A program made the translations under genes and the position numbers. Positions 1 through 5,293 of a stretch of 5,293 nt of DNA are shown here, piece after piece (position 1 is the first letter of the stretch; every line of letters starts with the position of its first letter). The stretch lies in contig CAMKAM010000099.1 of NCBI GenBank assembly GCA_946410475.1, forward strand, positions 1-5,293. The letters run 5' to 3'. Below the pieces are notes generated by a model that saw only the letters and a program-made list of their open reading frames with translations, was not told the DNA's origin and searched no databases. This DNA comes from an uncultured Bacillota bacterium (GTDB lineage Bacteria; Bacillota; Clostridia; Peptostreptococcales; Anaerovoracaceae).

Positions 1-773
1 GACTTGAAATCCGGAACGACGGTGAAGTACTGCCATACCTTGCCCTCGAGACCGTGCTTTGCGAACTCTTCTCTGAGGATCGCATCCGACTCTCTTACTG
101 CTTCGAGCCTGTCTCTTGTGATGGCTCCCGGGCAGCGTACGCCAAGACCCGGACCCGGGAACGGCTGACGGTAGACCATGTCGTCAGGCAGTCCGAGCTG
201 TTTTCCTACTACTCTTACTTCGTCCTTGTAGAGCAGTTTGACCGGCTCTACCAGTTCAAAGTCCATATCCTCGGGGAGGCCGCCTACGTTGTGGTGGGCC
301 TTGATGCCGTCCTGACTCTCGAGGATGTCCGGATATATCGTTCCCTGCGCGAGGAATTCGATGCCTTCCTGCTTCGCCGCTTCCTCAGCGAACACGTTGA
401 TGAACTCGCCGCCGATGATCTTTCTCTTCTGCTCGGGATCAGTAACGTCCTCGAGCAGCCCGAGGAATCTGTCCGTCGCGTCTACATATACGAGGTTCGC
501 ATCCATCTCATCGCGGAACACTTTGATGACCTGTTCCGGCTCGCCCTTCCTGAGAAGGCCGTGGTTGACATGGACGCAGACGAGCTGCTTTCCTACCGCT
601 TTGATAAGCAGAGCCGCCACTACCGACGAATCCACTCCGCCCGAAAGCGCAAGCAGCACTTTCTTATCTCCTATCTGCTCTCTCAGAGCTGCAAGCTGTT
701 CGTCTATGAAAGCCTGCGCCAGCTCCGGAGTCTCTATCCTTTTCATATCATCGGGTCTCTTGTTGCTGTCCAT
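1..773 (-). CDS. guaA: GMP synthase ATP-pyrophosphatase subunit (no amidotransferase domain), 3' end cut off
   Basis: Catalyses the ATP-dependent amination of XMP to GMP in the cytoplasm, the last step of guanine nucleotide synthesis. About 257 codons are visible; the last 50-60 residues (end of the dimerisation domain) fall outside the window. Visible motifs: the PP-loop SGGVDSS at residues 44-50, QKRKIIG near 115-121, QGTIYPD at 143-149, a KAHHNVGGLPEDM stretch at 158-170, and YRQPFPGPGLGVR at 201-213, all hallmarks of GuaA. The start at 773 is chosen because GGAGG (784-780) lies 6 nt upstream; an ATG directly before it (776) has only 3 nt spacing. The frame is open upstream to a stop at 893-891, with another ATG at 848, but no Shine-Dalgarno site precedes that one. 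The N-terminal class I glutamine amidotransferase domain of ordinary about 515-residue GuaA is absent, so a separate amidotransferase partner or free ammonia is needed. It follows the polysaccharide operon but appears independently transcribed. Confidence 0.95.
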   Translation of the reverse strand, partial: MDSNKRPDDMKRIETPELAQAFIDEQLAALREQIGDKKVLLALSGGVDSSVVAALLIKAVGKQLVCVHVNHGLLRKGEPEQVIKVFRDEMDANLVYVDATDRFLGLLEDVTDPEQKRKIIGGEFINVFAEEAAKQEGIEFLAQGTIYPDILESQDGIKAHHNVGGLPEDMDFELVEPVKLLYKDEVRVVGKQLGLPDDMVYRQPFPGPGLGVRCPGAITRDRLEAVRESDAILREEFAKHGLEGKVWQYFTVVPDFK

Positions 774-776
774 CAT

Positions 777-784
777 TTTCCTCC
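777..784 (-). promoter_or_regulatory. Ribosome binding site of guaA
   Basis: The minus strand reads GTGGAGG just before two consecutive ATG codons. The GGAGG core (784-780) is the strongest Shine-Dalgarno match in the window. It lies 3 nt from the first ATG (776) and 6 nt from the second (773), which favours the second as the main start. Confidence 0.8.
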
Positions 785-814
785 ACTTTATTACTGTTTT
801 CTGTTTTCCCGGTA

Positions 815-828
815 ACCGGTCGACCGGT
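815..828. repeat. 14-bp perfect palindrome in the guaA leader
   Basis: The sequence ACCGGTCGACCGGT is identical on both strands. As RNA it could fold as a 5-bp stem (ACCGG/CCGGT) with a TCGA loop. A further CCGG (809-812) next to it creates a competing inverted repeat, CCGGT-A-ACCGG at 809-819, so two mutually exclusive foldings are possible. It lies about 30 nt upstream of the guaA Shine-Dalgarno site. It could be an operator for a dimeric regulator or part of a leader structure; nothing here tells these apart. Confidence 0.55.
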
Positions 829-830
829 CC

Positions 831-875
831 TGTTTCGGCGCCGTCCATGCCGGCGCCCGGTTGCTTACTGAAACA
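831..875 (-). promoter_or_regulatory. Two-part stem-loop in the guaA 5' leader
   Basis: An inner perfect 7-bp stem pairs 837-843 (GGCGCCG) with 851-857 (CGGCGCC) around a 7-nt loop. An outer 6-bp stem pairs 831-836 (TGTTTC) with 870-875 (GAAACA). On the low-coordinate side the two arms are contiguous (831-843); on the other side they are separated by a 12-nt bulge (858-869). It lies between the likely guaA promoter and its ribosome binding site, so it would be transcribed as leader RNA. No T-run follows, so it is not an intrinsic terminator. I do not recognise it as a known riboswitch class. Confidence 0.5.
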
Positions 876-887
876 ATCGACGCACCT

Positions 888-916
888 ATTTTATTACATA
901 TAAAAACCGCACGCAA
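888..916 (-). promoter_or_regulatory. Putative sigma-70-type promoter of guaA
   Basis: On the minus strand TTGCGT (916-911) is followed, after exactly 17 nt, by TAAAAT (893-888), a 5/6 match to the -10 consensus; the -35 box matches only at TTG. The spacer is AT-rich. Transcription would start near 881, giving a leader of about 105 nt before guaA. The -35 box lies inside the arm of the terminator of the upstream operon, so the two elements overlap. Assigned by eye only. Confidence 0.5.
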
Positions 917-945
917 GGATTACCTTCGAGGTCACCTGCGTTTTT
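902..945 (-). terminator. Intrinsic terminator after the polysaccharide operon, possibly bidirectional
   Basis: An imperfect hairpin pairs 911-924 with 930-941 around the loop TTCGA (925-929), with one mismatch and two bulged bases. On the minus strand the stem is followed by GCGG and five T (906-902), ending transcription of the operon about 50-90 nt after the ATPase stop. On the plus strand the stem runs directly into TTTTT (941-945), so it could also stop antisense transcription coming from guaA. The four-base gap before the minus-strand T-run makes that direction slightly less ideal. Confidence 0.65.
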
Positions 946-953
946 CGGAATAG

Positions 954-977
954 CGAATGGATGATCGAATGGACGAT
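954..977. repeat. Two tandem 12-bp near-identical repeats
   Basis: CGAATGGATGAT (954-965) is followed directly by CGAATGGACGAT (966-977), 11 of 12 bases identical; a third, decayed unit with 7 of 12 matches may follow at 978-989. They sit just past the stop of the ABC ATPase gene (995-997) and before the terminator hairpin. No function is evident; replication slippage is the simplest origin. Confidence 0.5.
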
Positions 978-994
978 CGATCGGATATCGGTGA

Positions 995-2206
995 TCAGAC
1001 ACGCCTCAGGCTGTCGAGACGCATATATCCCCACTGGTTCACATCCCAGAATTCATCGCCGCCGCTGACGCGCTCGAAGAACAGTCCGATCACGCGGTCT
1101 GTGTCGTGGATGTTGCCGTACTCGTCGCGCAGGAAGAAGGTGAACTTCGTTTTGTAGGTGGCGTGAGCAAATCCAGACACGTCCAGTTCGAACGTAAGGT
1201 CCTCTTCATATCCCGCCCTGCCGGAGCATACGTCATACAGAACTCCGCTCGCCTGGAGCACGTCTTCTATGGTCCATACTTCGACTCGGATGCAAAGGTC
1301 CTCATAGTCGGCAAGGTTTTCCCAATGCAGATGCATCTTCATCTTCTCGCCGTCGTCGAATCTGATCGAGACCTTTCCGACATATTCTGCCATAGTCAGG
1401 ATCAGCCTCCTGTCCGTGAGGCGGGCGCTTCTCGGGATCTCCGAAAGATCCCTCTTCACGCTGTCATTCAGGATGCTGTTCAGATAGAAACCGATCGCCG
1501 TCTCAGTGTCGCCGAGATATACCATCTTCCCTTCCTGCAGCACCAGGCAGCGGTCGCACAGCTGCCGGACGGAGTTCAGATTGTGGCTGACGTAGATCGT
1601 CGTCTTGCCGCTTTCGGTCTCACTTATCATCCTGCCGATGCTCTTCTGCCGGAAGATCACGTCGCCGACGGCGAGGACTTCGTCCATTATCATTATCTCG
1701 TTATCGAGATGGGCCGCCACAGCAAAGGCGAGCTTGACATACATTCCGCTCGAATATCTCTTGACCGGCGTGTCGATGAACGGTCCGATCTCCGAGAACG
1801 CGATTATATCGTCCAGTTTGGCATCGATCTCAGCCTTAGTCATCCCGAGGATGGCTCCGTTGAGATAAACGTTCTCCCTGCCCGTCATCTCGGGGTGGAA
1901 GCCGGTACCGACCTCAAGCATCGACGATACCCTGCCGTATATATCGATCTCACCCCCAGTCGGAGCAGTTATCCGCGACAGGAGTTTGAGGAGAGTGCTC
2001 TTGCCCGCGCCGTTCCTTCCTATTATCCCGAGGGCTTCTCCCCTGTAGACAGTAAGATCTATATCATCAAGCGCAAGAAATCTGGCGTTCCTCTTCGCAT
2101 CCTTATCGAACAGTCCGCCTCCTATCTGCCCCAGCCTGTACTCTTTGCTTACATGCCGGATCCTGACCGCTATTTCTTTTTCTTTATTTATATTGTCTGC
2201 CATCAT
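995..2206 (-). CDS. wzt: ABC transporter ATPase for polysaccharide export, Wzt type with C-terminal extension
   Basis: Powers export of a completed surface polysaccharide across the cytoplasmic membrane together with the permease encoded just upstream. Residues are numbered from the GTG at 2209. The nucleotide-binding domain covers about 13-245: Walker A GRNGAGKS (64-71), the family-specific LEVGTGFHPEMTGRENV segment (98-114) where other ABC proteins carry the Q-loop, signature YSSGM (152-156), Walker B IMIMDE (172-177) and switch histidine H209 in VSHN. About 160 further residues follow (245-404), predominantly beta-like, as in Wzt proteins whose C-terminal domain binds the glycan; short KpsT/TagH-like ATPase modules lack this. 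The chosen ATG (2206) shares its A with the permease stop (TGATG); a GTG at 2209 and an ATG at 2203 are alternatives. No Shine-Dalgarno site precedes them, so translational coupling is likely. Family assignment is firm; the cargo is unknown. Confidence 0.93.
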   Translation of the reverse strand: MMADNINKEKEIAVRIRHVSKEYRLGQIGGGLFDKDAKRNARFLALDDIDLTVYRGEALGIIGRNGAGKSTLLKLLSRITAPTGGEIDIYGRVSSMLEVGTGFHPEMTGRENVYLNGAILGMTKAEIDAKLDDIIAFSEIGPFIDTPVKRYSSGMYVKLAFAVAAHLDNEIMIMDEVLAVGDVIFRQKSIGRMISETESGKTTIYVSHNLNSVRQLCDRCLVLQEGKMVYLGDTETAIGFYLNSILNDSVKRDLSEIPRSARLTDRRLILTMAEYVGKVSIRFDDGEKMKMHLHWENLADYEDLCIRVEVWTIEDVLQASGVLYDVCSGRAGYEEDLTFELDVSGFAHATYKTKFTFFLRDEYGNIHDTDRVIGLFFERVSGGDEFWDVNQWGYMRLDSLRRV

Positions 2207-3066
2207 CACACCGTATCCATGAAAGTCCGCTCAACGCGGCTGAAGAGCACCAGCCCCGCAAAAAGCAGCACGCATGTAAAGCCGGCCGAGTAGAAAATGT
2301 TCCACATCGGCACCGTGCATTTGTCCCAGAGGCACCAGCGCAGGCACTCCATCGGAGCCGTCGCCGGATTGATCAGCATCACCCAGCGCAAGGCCCCTCC
2401 CGGGATCTGCGTCAGAGGATAGACCACCGGCGTCAGGAACATCCAGAGCCTGACCGCGAAATTGATCGCGAGCCTGAGATCCTTATACGTATTCGAAAGG
2501 CCTGAGACTATCAGCCCGACACCGAGCCCCAGGGCCGCCATTTCCAAAAGCACCAAAATGATCACAGGGAACCTTGCGAACGTCATATCGAAACCCTGCG
2601 CCGAATCGTAGTACACTGCAAATGCGCACGCGAAAACGAACTGTATCGCGAACTGTATCAGAGCCACCAGGATATTCGACAGCGGGATCGCGAGCCTCGG
2701 GAAATACACCTTCCCGTAGATGGCCGCGTTCTGCGAGAACGTATCGGAATTCTGCGTCACGATCATCTGCGTGAAGCTCCACGCCGCATTGCTGTACAGA
2801 TAGAAAAGTATCTGCGGCACACCGTCCTGAGCCAGTCCGGCAACCTTGCCGAAGATGATCATGTACACCACGGACGTGATGAACGGCCCCAGCACCAGCC
2901 AAAGCGGCCCGAGCAAAGTCTGCTTGAACGTCACGACAAGAGAGCGTCTGGTATACAGAAGTATCAGATCCCTGTACCCAAACAGCTCTCCCAGATGAAG
3001 ATCCAGCAGTCTGTGCTCTGACGATATATGCGTGTGTTTCAGCTTTTGGTCGGTCTTCCCTGCCAT
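2206..3066 (-). CDS. wzm: ABC-2 type polysaccharide exporter permease, Wzm/TagG family
   Basis: Membrane subunit of the glycan exporter; two copies would form the channel and pair with two ATPase subunits. At 286 residues it is slightly longer than typical Wzm/TagG proteins. The N-terminal part (about 1-45) is polar and amphipathic and contains the YRDLILLYTRRSL stretch that precedes the first membrane helix in this family; TFKQTLLGPLWLVLGP (46-61) is a strong family signature. About six hydrophobic segments are visible: near 51-73, 84-104, 127-152, 166-190, 200-219 and 256-276. Between the fourth and fifth lies SNTYKDLR (191-198), the usual cytoplasmic turn, and TPVVYPL (212-218) and NPATAP (233-238) are also typical. 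The AAAGGGAAGG ribosome binding site is 4 nt before the ATG. The start is 17 nt after the glycosyltransferase stop and the stop overlaps the ATPase start, so the genes form one operon. Confidence 0.94.
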   Translation of the reverse strand: MAGKTDQKLKHTHISSEHRLLDLHLGELFGYRDLILLYTRRSLVVTFKQTLLGPLWLVLGPFITSVVYMIIFGKVAGLAQDGVPQILFYLYSNAAWSFTQMIVTQNSDTFSQNAAIYGKVYFPRLAIPLSNILVALIQFAIQFVFACAFAVYYDSAQGFDMTFARFPVIILVLLEMAALGLGVGLIVSGLSNTYKDLRLAINFAVRLWMFLTPVVYPLTQIPGGALRWVMLINPATAPMECLRWCLWDKCTVPMWNIFYSAGFTCVLLFAGLVLFSRVERTFMDTV

Positions 3067-3070
3067 ATAT

Positions 3071-3080
3071 CCTTCCCTTT
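3071..3080 (-). promoter_or_regulatory. Ribosome binding site of the permease gene
   Basis: The minus strand reads AAAGGGAAGG followed by ATAT and the ATG at 3066. It lies entirely in the 17-nt gap after the stop codon of the preceding gene, so the permease has its own initiation signal, unlike the ATPase behind it. Confidence 0.65.
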
Positions 3081-3083
3081 ATC

Positions 3084-5293
3084 TCAATCGAAGTCGCAAT
3101 CGATGATCGTCTTCTCCGGCGCGGCCTCCGCTGAAGAGTAGTAGTAAGCGACCGGGCCTTCGCCATTGTCCCACGCCCGGCAGCGGATCAGCGTCATCTG
3201 CGGATTCGAATTGCTCGTGAATCCGAAACCGCGGTTGAACGCAGCCGTGCATCCTTCTGCAACGTGGGCGGCGGGCATACCGCTTCCGCCGAGTTTGAAG
3301 CCGTTCGCATTGAAGAAGCTTCTGCAGTCAATAAGCCTCACCGCTCCTATCTCCCTGTTCTTCGCGAAGAGGTCGAAACCGTCGTCCGCGTTGTTCTCCG
3401 CCATGCACCTTACGAATCGGTTCCCTTCGCCGGCCGCGATCTTGCACGCGAACCCGTCGGCATTCTGCCCGGACGGATCCCTGTTCGAAGATGATACGCA
3501 GTCCTCGACCAGATTGCCCGAAGGCCATTCGCTCTTCGGCGAGTCGATATCCCTGTGCCTTATCAATATCCCCGTTTCTATATTCTCCTCCGCACGGCAG
3601 CGTCGGATGGTGTTGCTGCTTCCCTCTATCATGATGCCCATGCCGCCTCTCACAGTGAGGTGCTCGATGTTCCACCGATCGGCCTCGAGCCTCAGCCCGT
3701 TCGGCCTTCCGATGAAATCGAGAACGACATCCTTCGCGATCCCGCTCTCACCTGTCAGAGTGCACTGCGCGTCTTCCGTACCGCTTTTGCCGCCGGCGAT
3801 CCGGAGCTCTTCGGAGAGTTCGTAGCGTCCGGGCAGTAAGCGTATAGTCGCACCCGGAGCGCACCGCTTTACAGCCGCAGTAAGCCGATACGGATCCTCC
3901 TTCGTCCCCGCAGCTTCGACCGAGCCGTATGGGGCTACGAATATCTCCGCCGGCATTTCCGTGGGCACTTTTTCTTCTTTCGACATTTCCGCGGTTGCCG
4001 CCGCGTCATCGGAGGCATATCCGTCCGCGGCTTCATCTATGGCGACTGCGGGCACTTCAGGTTCTGTTGCCACTACCACCGGAACCTTTCCTTTCGGCAG
4101 CGGGCTGCTCAAAGTGACTCTTACCGAATCCTTTATCACCCGGATGTCGCTCCCTCTGGCCGCCATGAAACCGATGAAAACTCTGTCCTCATCACGGGAC
4201 GAAAAACAGTCCGGGCAGACCGCCGCTTCACTTTCGGTGCAGCCTTCCGCATCTGTCCGTCTGATCGACGCCTTCACTTTGCCGCGGTCATATGCCAGCG
4301 AAATATCCATCTCGCATCCGTCTTCCGGTCTGATCCTCGCAAAACCATTAAGCGCATCGAAACGCCTGAGCGGCGCGGCGCCTTCTATCGAATCCGCAGT
4401 GATACCGTCCCGTCCGAAGAGACAGATCGTTCCGAGGCAGCCTCCCGCCGCGGCCATATTCGAATACCTGAATCCTGTCAGCGGATCCGTCTCGACCGTA
4501 TCTCTGATAAATACACCGAATCCTTCCTGCCCGTTCGGCGGTCCGTCCGGTAGGAAGCGGTCCACTTTCAGCCGCGCCGAGATCCCGACATCGTACTTCG
4601 CCGGAACGGCCGCCCAGCAACAGACCATCTGATCGTAGCCCGCGTCGGATACCTTTCCGAAACCGTCGTCCGCGCATATCCGTATCTCCTTCTCGTCCTC
4701 TGTGATCCCGTAGGATCCGCCGTCCACATCGAACGGACGTGCGAAAACAGGAGCTGCACCATTCTGCTCTTTTTCCGGATCGGTATTGTGGAGCTGCTTC
4801 AGGTACGCTCCTCTCCATTCCAGATCTTCGAATCCGTATGTCTTTGTCCTCCGCAGCAGCTGCATCCACTGCTGCGCGACTTTTTCTTTATCATAAGCGG
4901 CCGCGGTCCTTTTCGCTTCCGCGGCGATCCGCTTCCTGTATCCATCATCATCCGCCAGTTTTCCCATCGCGGCAGCAAGCCCGGCCTCGTCGCCGATATC
5001 TACCAGCAGACCGTTCTCGCCGTCACGGATCACATCGTATCTCCCGCACCGCGTCGAGATGCACGCCATCCCCATCATCATGCACTCCAAAAGCGCATTC
5101 GACGAGCCTTCGTAGTCGCTCGAGAGAACGAAGATATCTGCGTCAGAGATAGCTTCGTGTATCTCTTCGACATGGCCCGCGAACGTGACGGCATCCTGAA
5201 GCCCGAGGGCGGAAGTAAGCGCTTTCAGCTCCGCCTCGAGACCTCCTCCGCCGTAGATAGTAAGCGAATACTCCGGGTGGGTTTTCCTGAATC
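3084..5293 (-). CDS. GT4-like glycosyltransferase fused to a beta-sandwich and a PL9-like beta-helix, 5' end outside window
   Basis: One frame with no stop runs from the window edge to the TGA at 3086-3084: 735 visible residues (numbered from the first complete codon, 5291). Residues 1-150 are the C-terminal half of a GT-B glycosyltransferase: VTFAGH (35-40), the EX7E motif E61...E69 in YEGSSNALLE, then the DGENGLLV nucleotide-sugar segment (90-97). Residues about 182-395 look like a beta-sandwich (GFGVFIRDT and RYSNMAAAGG segments) as found next to secreted lyases. A Pro/Ala/Glu-rich linker spans about 396-447. Residues 448-735 form a right-handed beta-helix opening with IFVAPYGS and closely resembling pectate lyase family PL9: NADGFACK (D612), NNADDGFDLF (D636, D637, D640) and NGFKLGGSG (K666). 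A TTG at 5090 is an internal codon, not a start. No signal peptide or membrane segment is visible, but the true N-terminus is not seen. It heads the visible exporter operon, so a role in making or trimming the exported glycan is inferred; activity and substrate are unknown. Confidence 0.85.
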   Translation of the reverse strand, partial: FRKTHPEYSLTIYGGGGLEAELKALTSALGLQDAVTFAGHVEEIHEAISDADIFVLSSDYEGSSNALLECMMMGMACISTRCGRYDVIRDGENGLLVDIGDEAGLAAAMGKLADDDGYRKRIAAEAKRTAAAYDKEKVAQQWMQLLRRTKTYGFEDLEWRGAYLKQLHNTDPEKEQNGAAPVFARPFDVDGGSYGITEDEKEIRICADDGFGKVSDAGYDQMVCCWAAVPAKYDVGISARLKVDRFLPDGPPNGQEGFGVFIRDTVETDPLTGFRYSNMAAAGGCLGTICLFGRDGITADSIEGAAPLRRFDALNGFARIRPEDGCEMDISLAYDRGKVKASIRRTDAEGCTESEAAVCPDCFSSRDEDRVFIGFMAARGSDIRVIKDSVRVTLSSPLPKGKVPVVVATEPEVPAVAIDEAADGYASDDAAATAEMSKEEKVPTEMPAEIFVAPYGSVEAAGTKEDPYRLTAAVKRCAPGATIRLLPGRYELSEELRIAGGKSGTEDAQCTLTGESGIAKDVVLDFIGRPNGLRLEADRWNIEHLTVRGGMGIMIEGSSNTIRRCRAEENIETGILIRHRDIDSPKSEWPSGNLVEDCVSSSNRDPSGQNADGFACKIAAGEGNRFVRCMAENNADDGFDLFAKNREIGAVRLIDCRSFFNANGFKLGGSGMPAAHVAEGCTAAFNRGFGFTSNSNPQMTLIRCRAWDNGEGPVAYYYSSAEAAPEKTIIDCDFD

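Noticed and set aside
54..815. Long open frame on the plus strand, opposite guaA
   Set aside because: It lies almost wholly antisense to guaA, whose conserved motifs (PP-loop, FPGPGLG) are unmistakable on the minus strand. The plus-strand translation shows no recognisable family.
846..848. Upstream in-frame ATG for guaA
   Set aside because: It would add 25 residues with no homology expected, falls inside the leader stem-loop and has no Shine-Dalgarno site, unlike the GGAGG-preceded start at 773/776.
777..887. Purine (guanine) riboswitch upstream of guaA
   Set aside because: The conserved three-way-junction core and paired loops of purine aptamers are not visible, and the stems present are GC-rich and arranged differently.
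1106..2293. 395-codon open frame on the plus strand
   Set aside because: It is antisense to the ABC ATPase gene, where Walker A, signature and Walker B motifs are all in place on the minus strand. High GC content and codon bias explain the shadow frame.
4740..4860. Possible frameshift or gene boundary between the glycosyltransferase and lyase parts
   Set aside because: The frame is continuous with no stop, and no start codon with a ribosome binding site stands out at the junction, so a genuine fusion is the simpler reading. Sequencing error cannot be fully excluded from one sequence.
5088..5090. TTG as the start of the fusion gene
   Set aside because: It falls in the middle of the EX7E motif (YEGSSNALLE), and homologous glycosyltransferase sequence continues upstream to the window edge, so it is an internal leucine codon.
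1..5293. tRNA, rRNA, CRISPR arrays and insertion sequences
   Set aside because: No tRNA-like cloverleaf, regularly spaced repeats, transposase motifs or terminal inverted repeats were seen on either strand. Coding sequence fills nearly the whole window, the only gap over 100 bp being 777-994.

Overview
The window carries four genes, all on the minus strand. Reading 5'->3' along that strand (high to low coordinates) they are: a glycosyltransferase fused to a pectate-lyase-like beta-helix (its 5' end lies beyond the window), an ABC-2 polysaccharide exporter permease, the matching ABC ATPase with an extra C-terminal domain, and, after a terminator and about 220 bp of structured intergenic DNA, a GMP synthase ATP-pyrophosphatase (its 3' end is cut off by the window start). 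Every long open frame on the plus strand is a shadow of these genes.

The first three genes look like the tail of one polysaccharide operon. The glycosyltransferase stop and the permease start are 17 nt apart, the permease and ATPase overlap in a TGATG motif, and a hairpin with a T-run follows the ATPase. The layout fits ABC-dependent (Wzm/Wzt-type) synthesis and export of a surface glycan: a cytoplasmic glycosyltransferase builds it, the permease/ATPase pair carries it across the membrane, and the extra C-terminal domain of the ATPase probably recognises the finished chain.

The most unusual element is the upstream gene. One uninterrupted reading frame joins the C-terminal half of a GT4-like glycosyltransferase to a beta-sandwich-like region, a low-complexity Pro/Ala/Glu linker and a right-handed beta-helix resembling polysaccharide lyase family 9. 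The four calcium-ligand aspartates and the catalytic lysine expected for PL9 all appear to be present. Lyases of this family are normally secreted, whereas the glycosyltransferase half should be cytoplasmic and no membrane segment is visible in the part seen here.

The guaA gene seems to be a separate transcription unit with its own promoter-like sequence, a structured leader of about 105 nt and a strong Shine-Dalgarno site. It encodes only the ATP-pyrophosphatase part of GMP synthase, with no fused glutamine amidotransferase domain upstream.

The organism is probably a moderately GC-rich anaerobic bacterium, perhaps a gut or rumen Clostridia-type Firmicute. This rests on the clear GGAGG ribosome binding site, the style of the GuaA sequence and the ABC-exported glycan. 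It is a guess: an archaeon with a split GMP synthase, or another bacterial phylum, cannot be excluded from this window alone.
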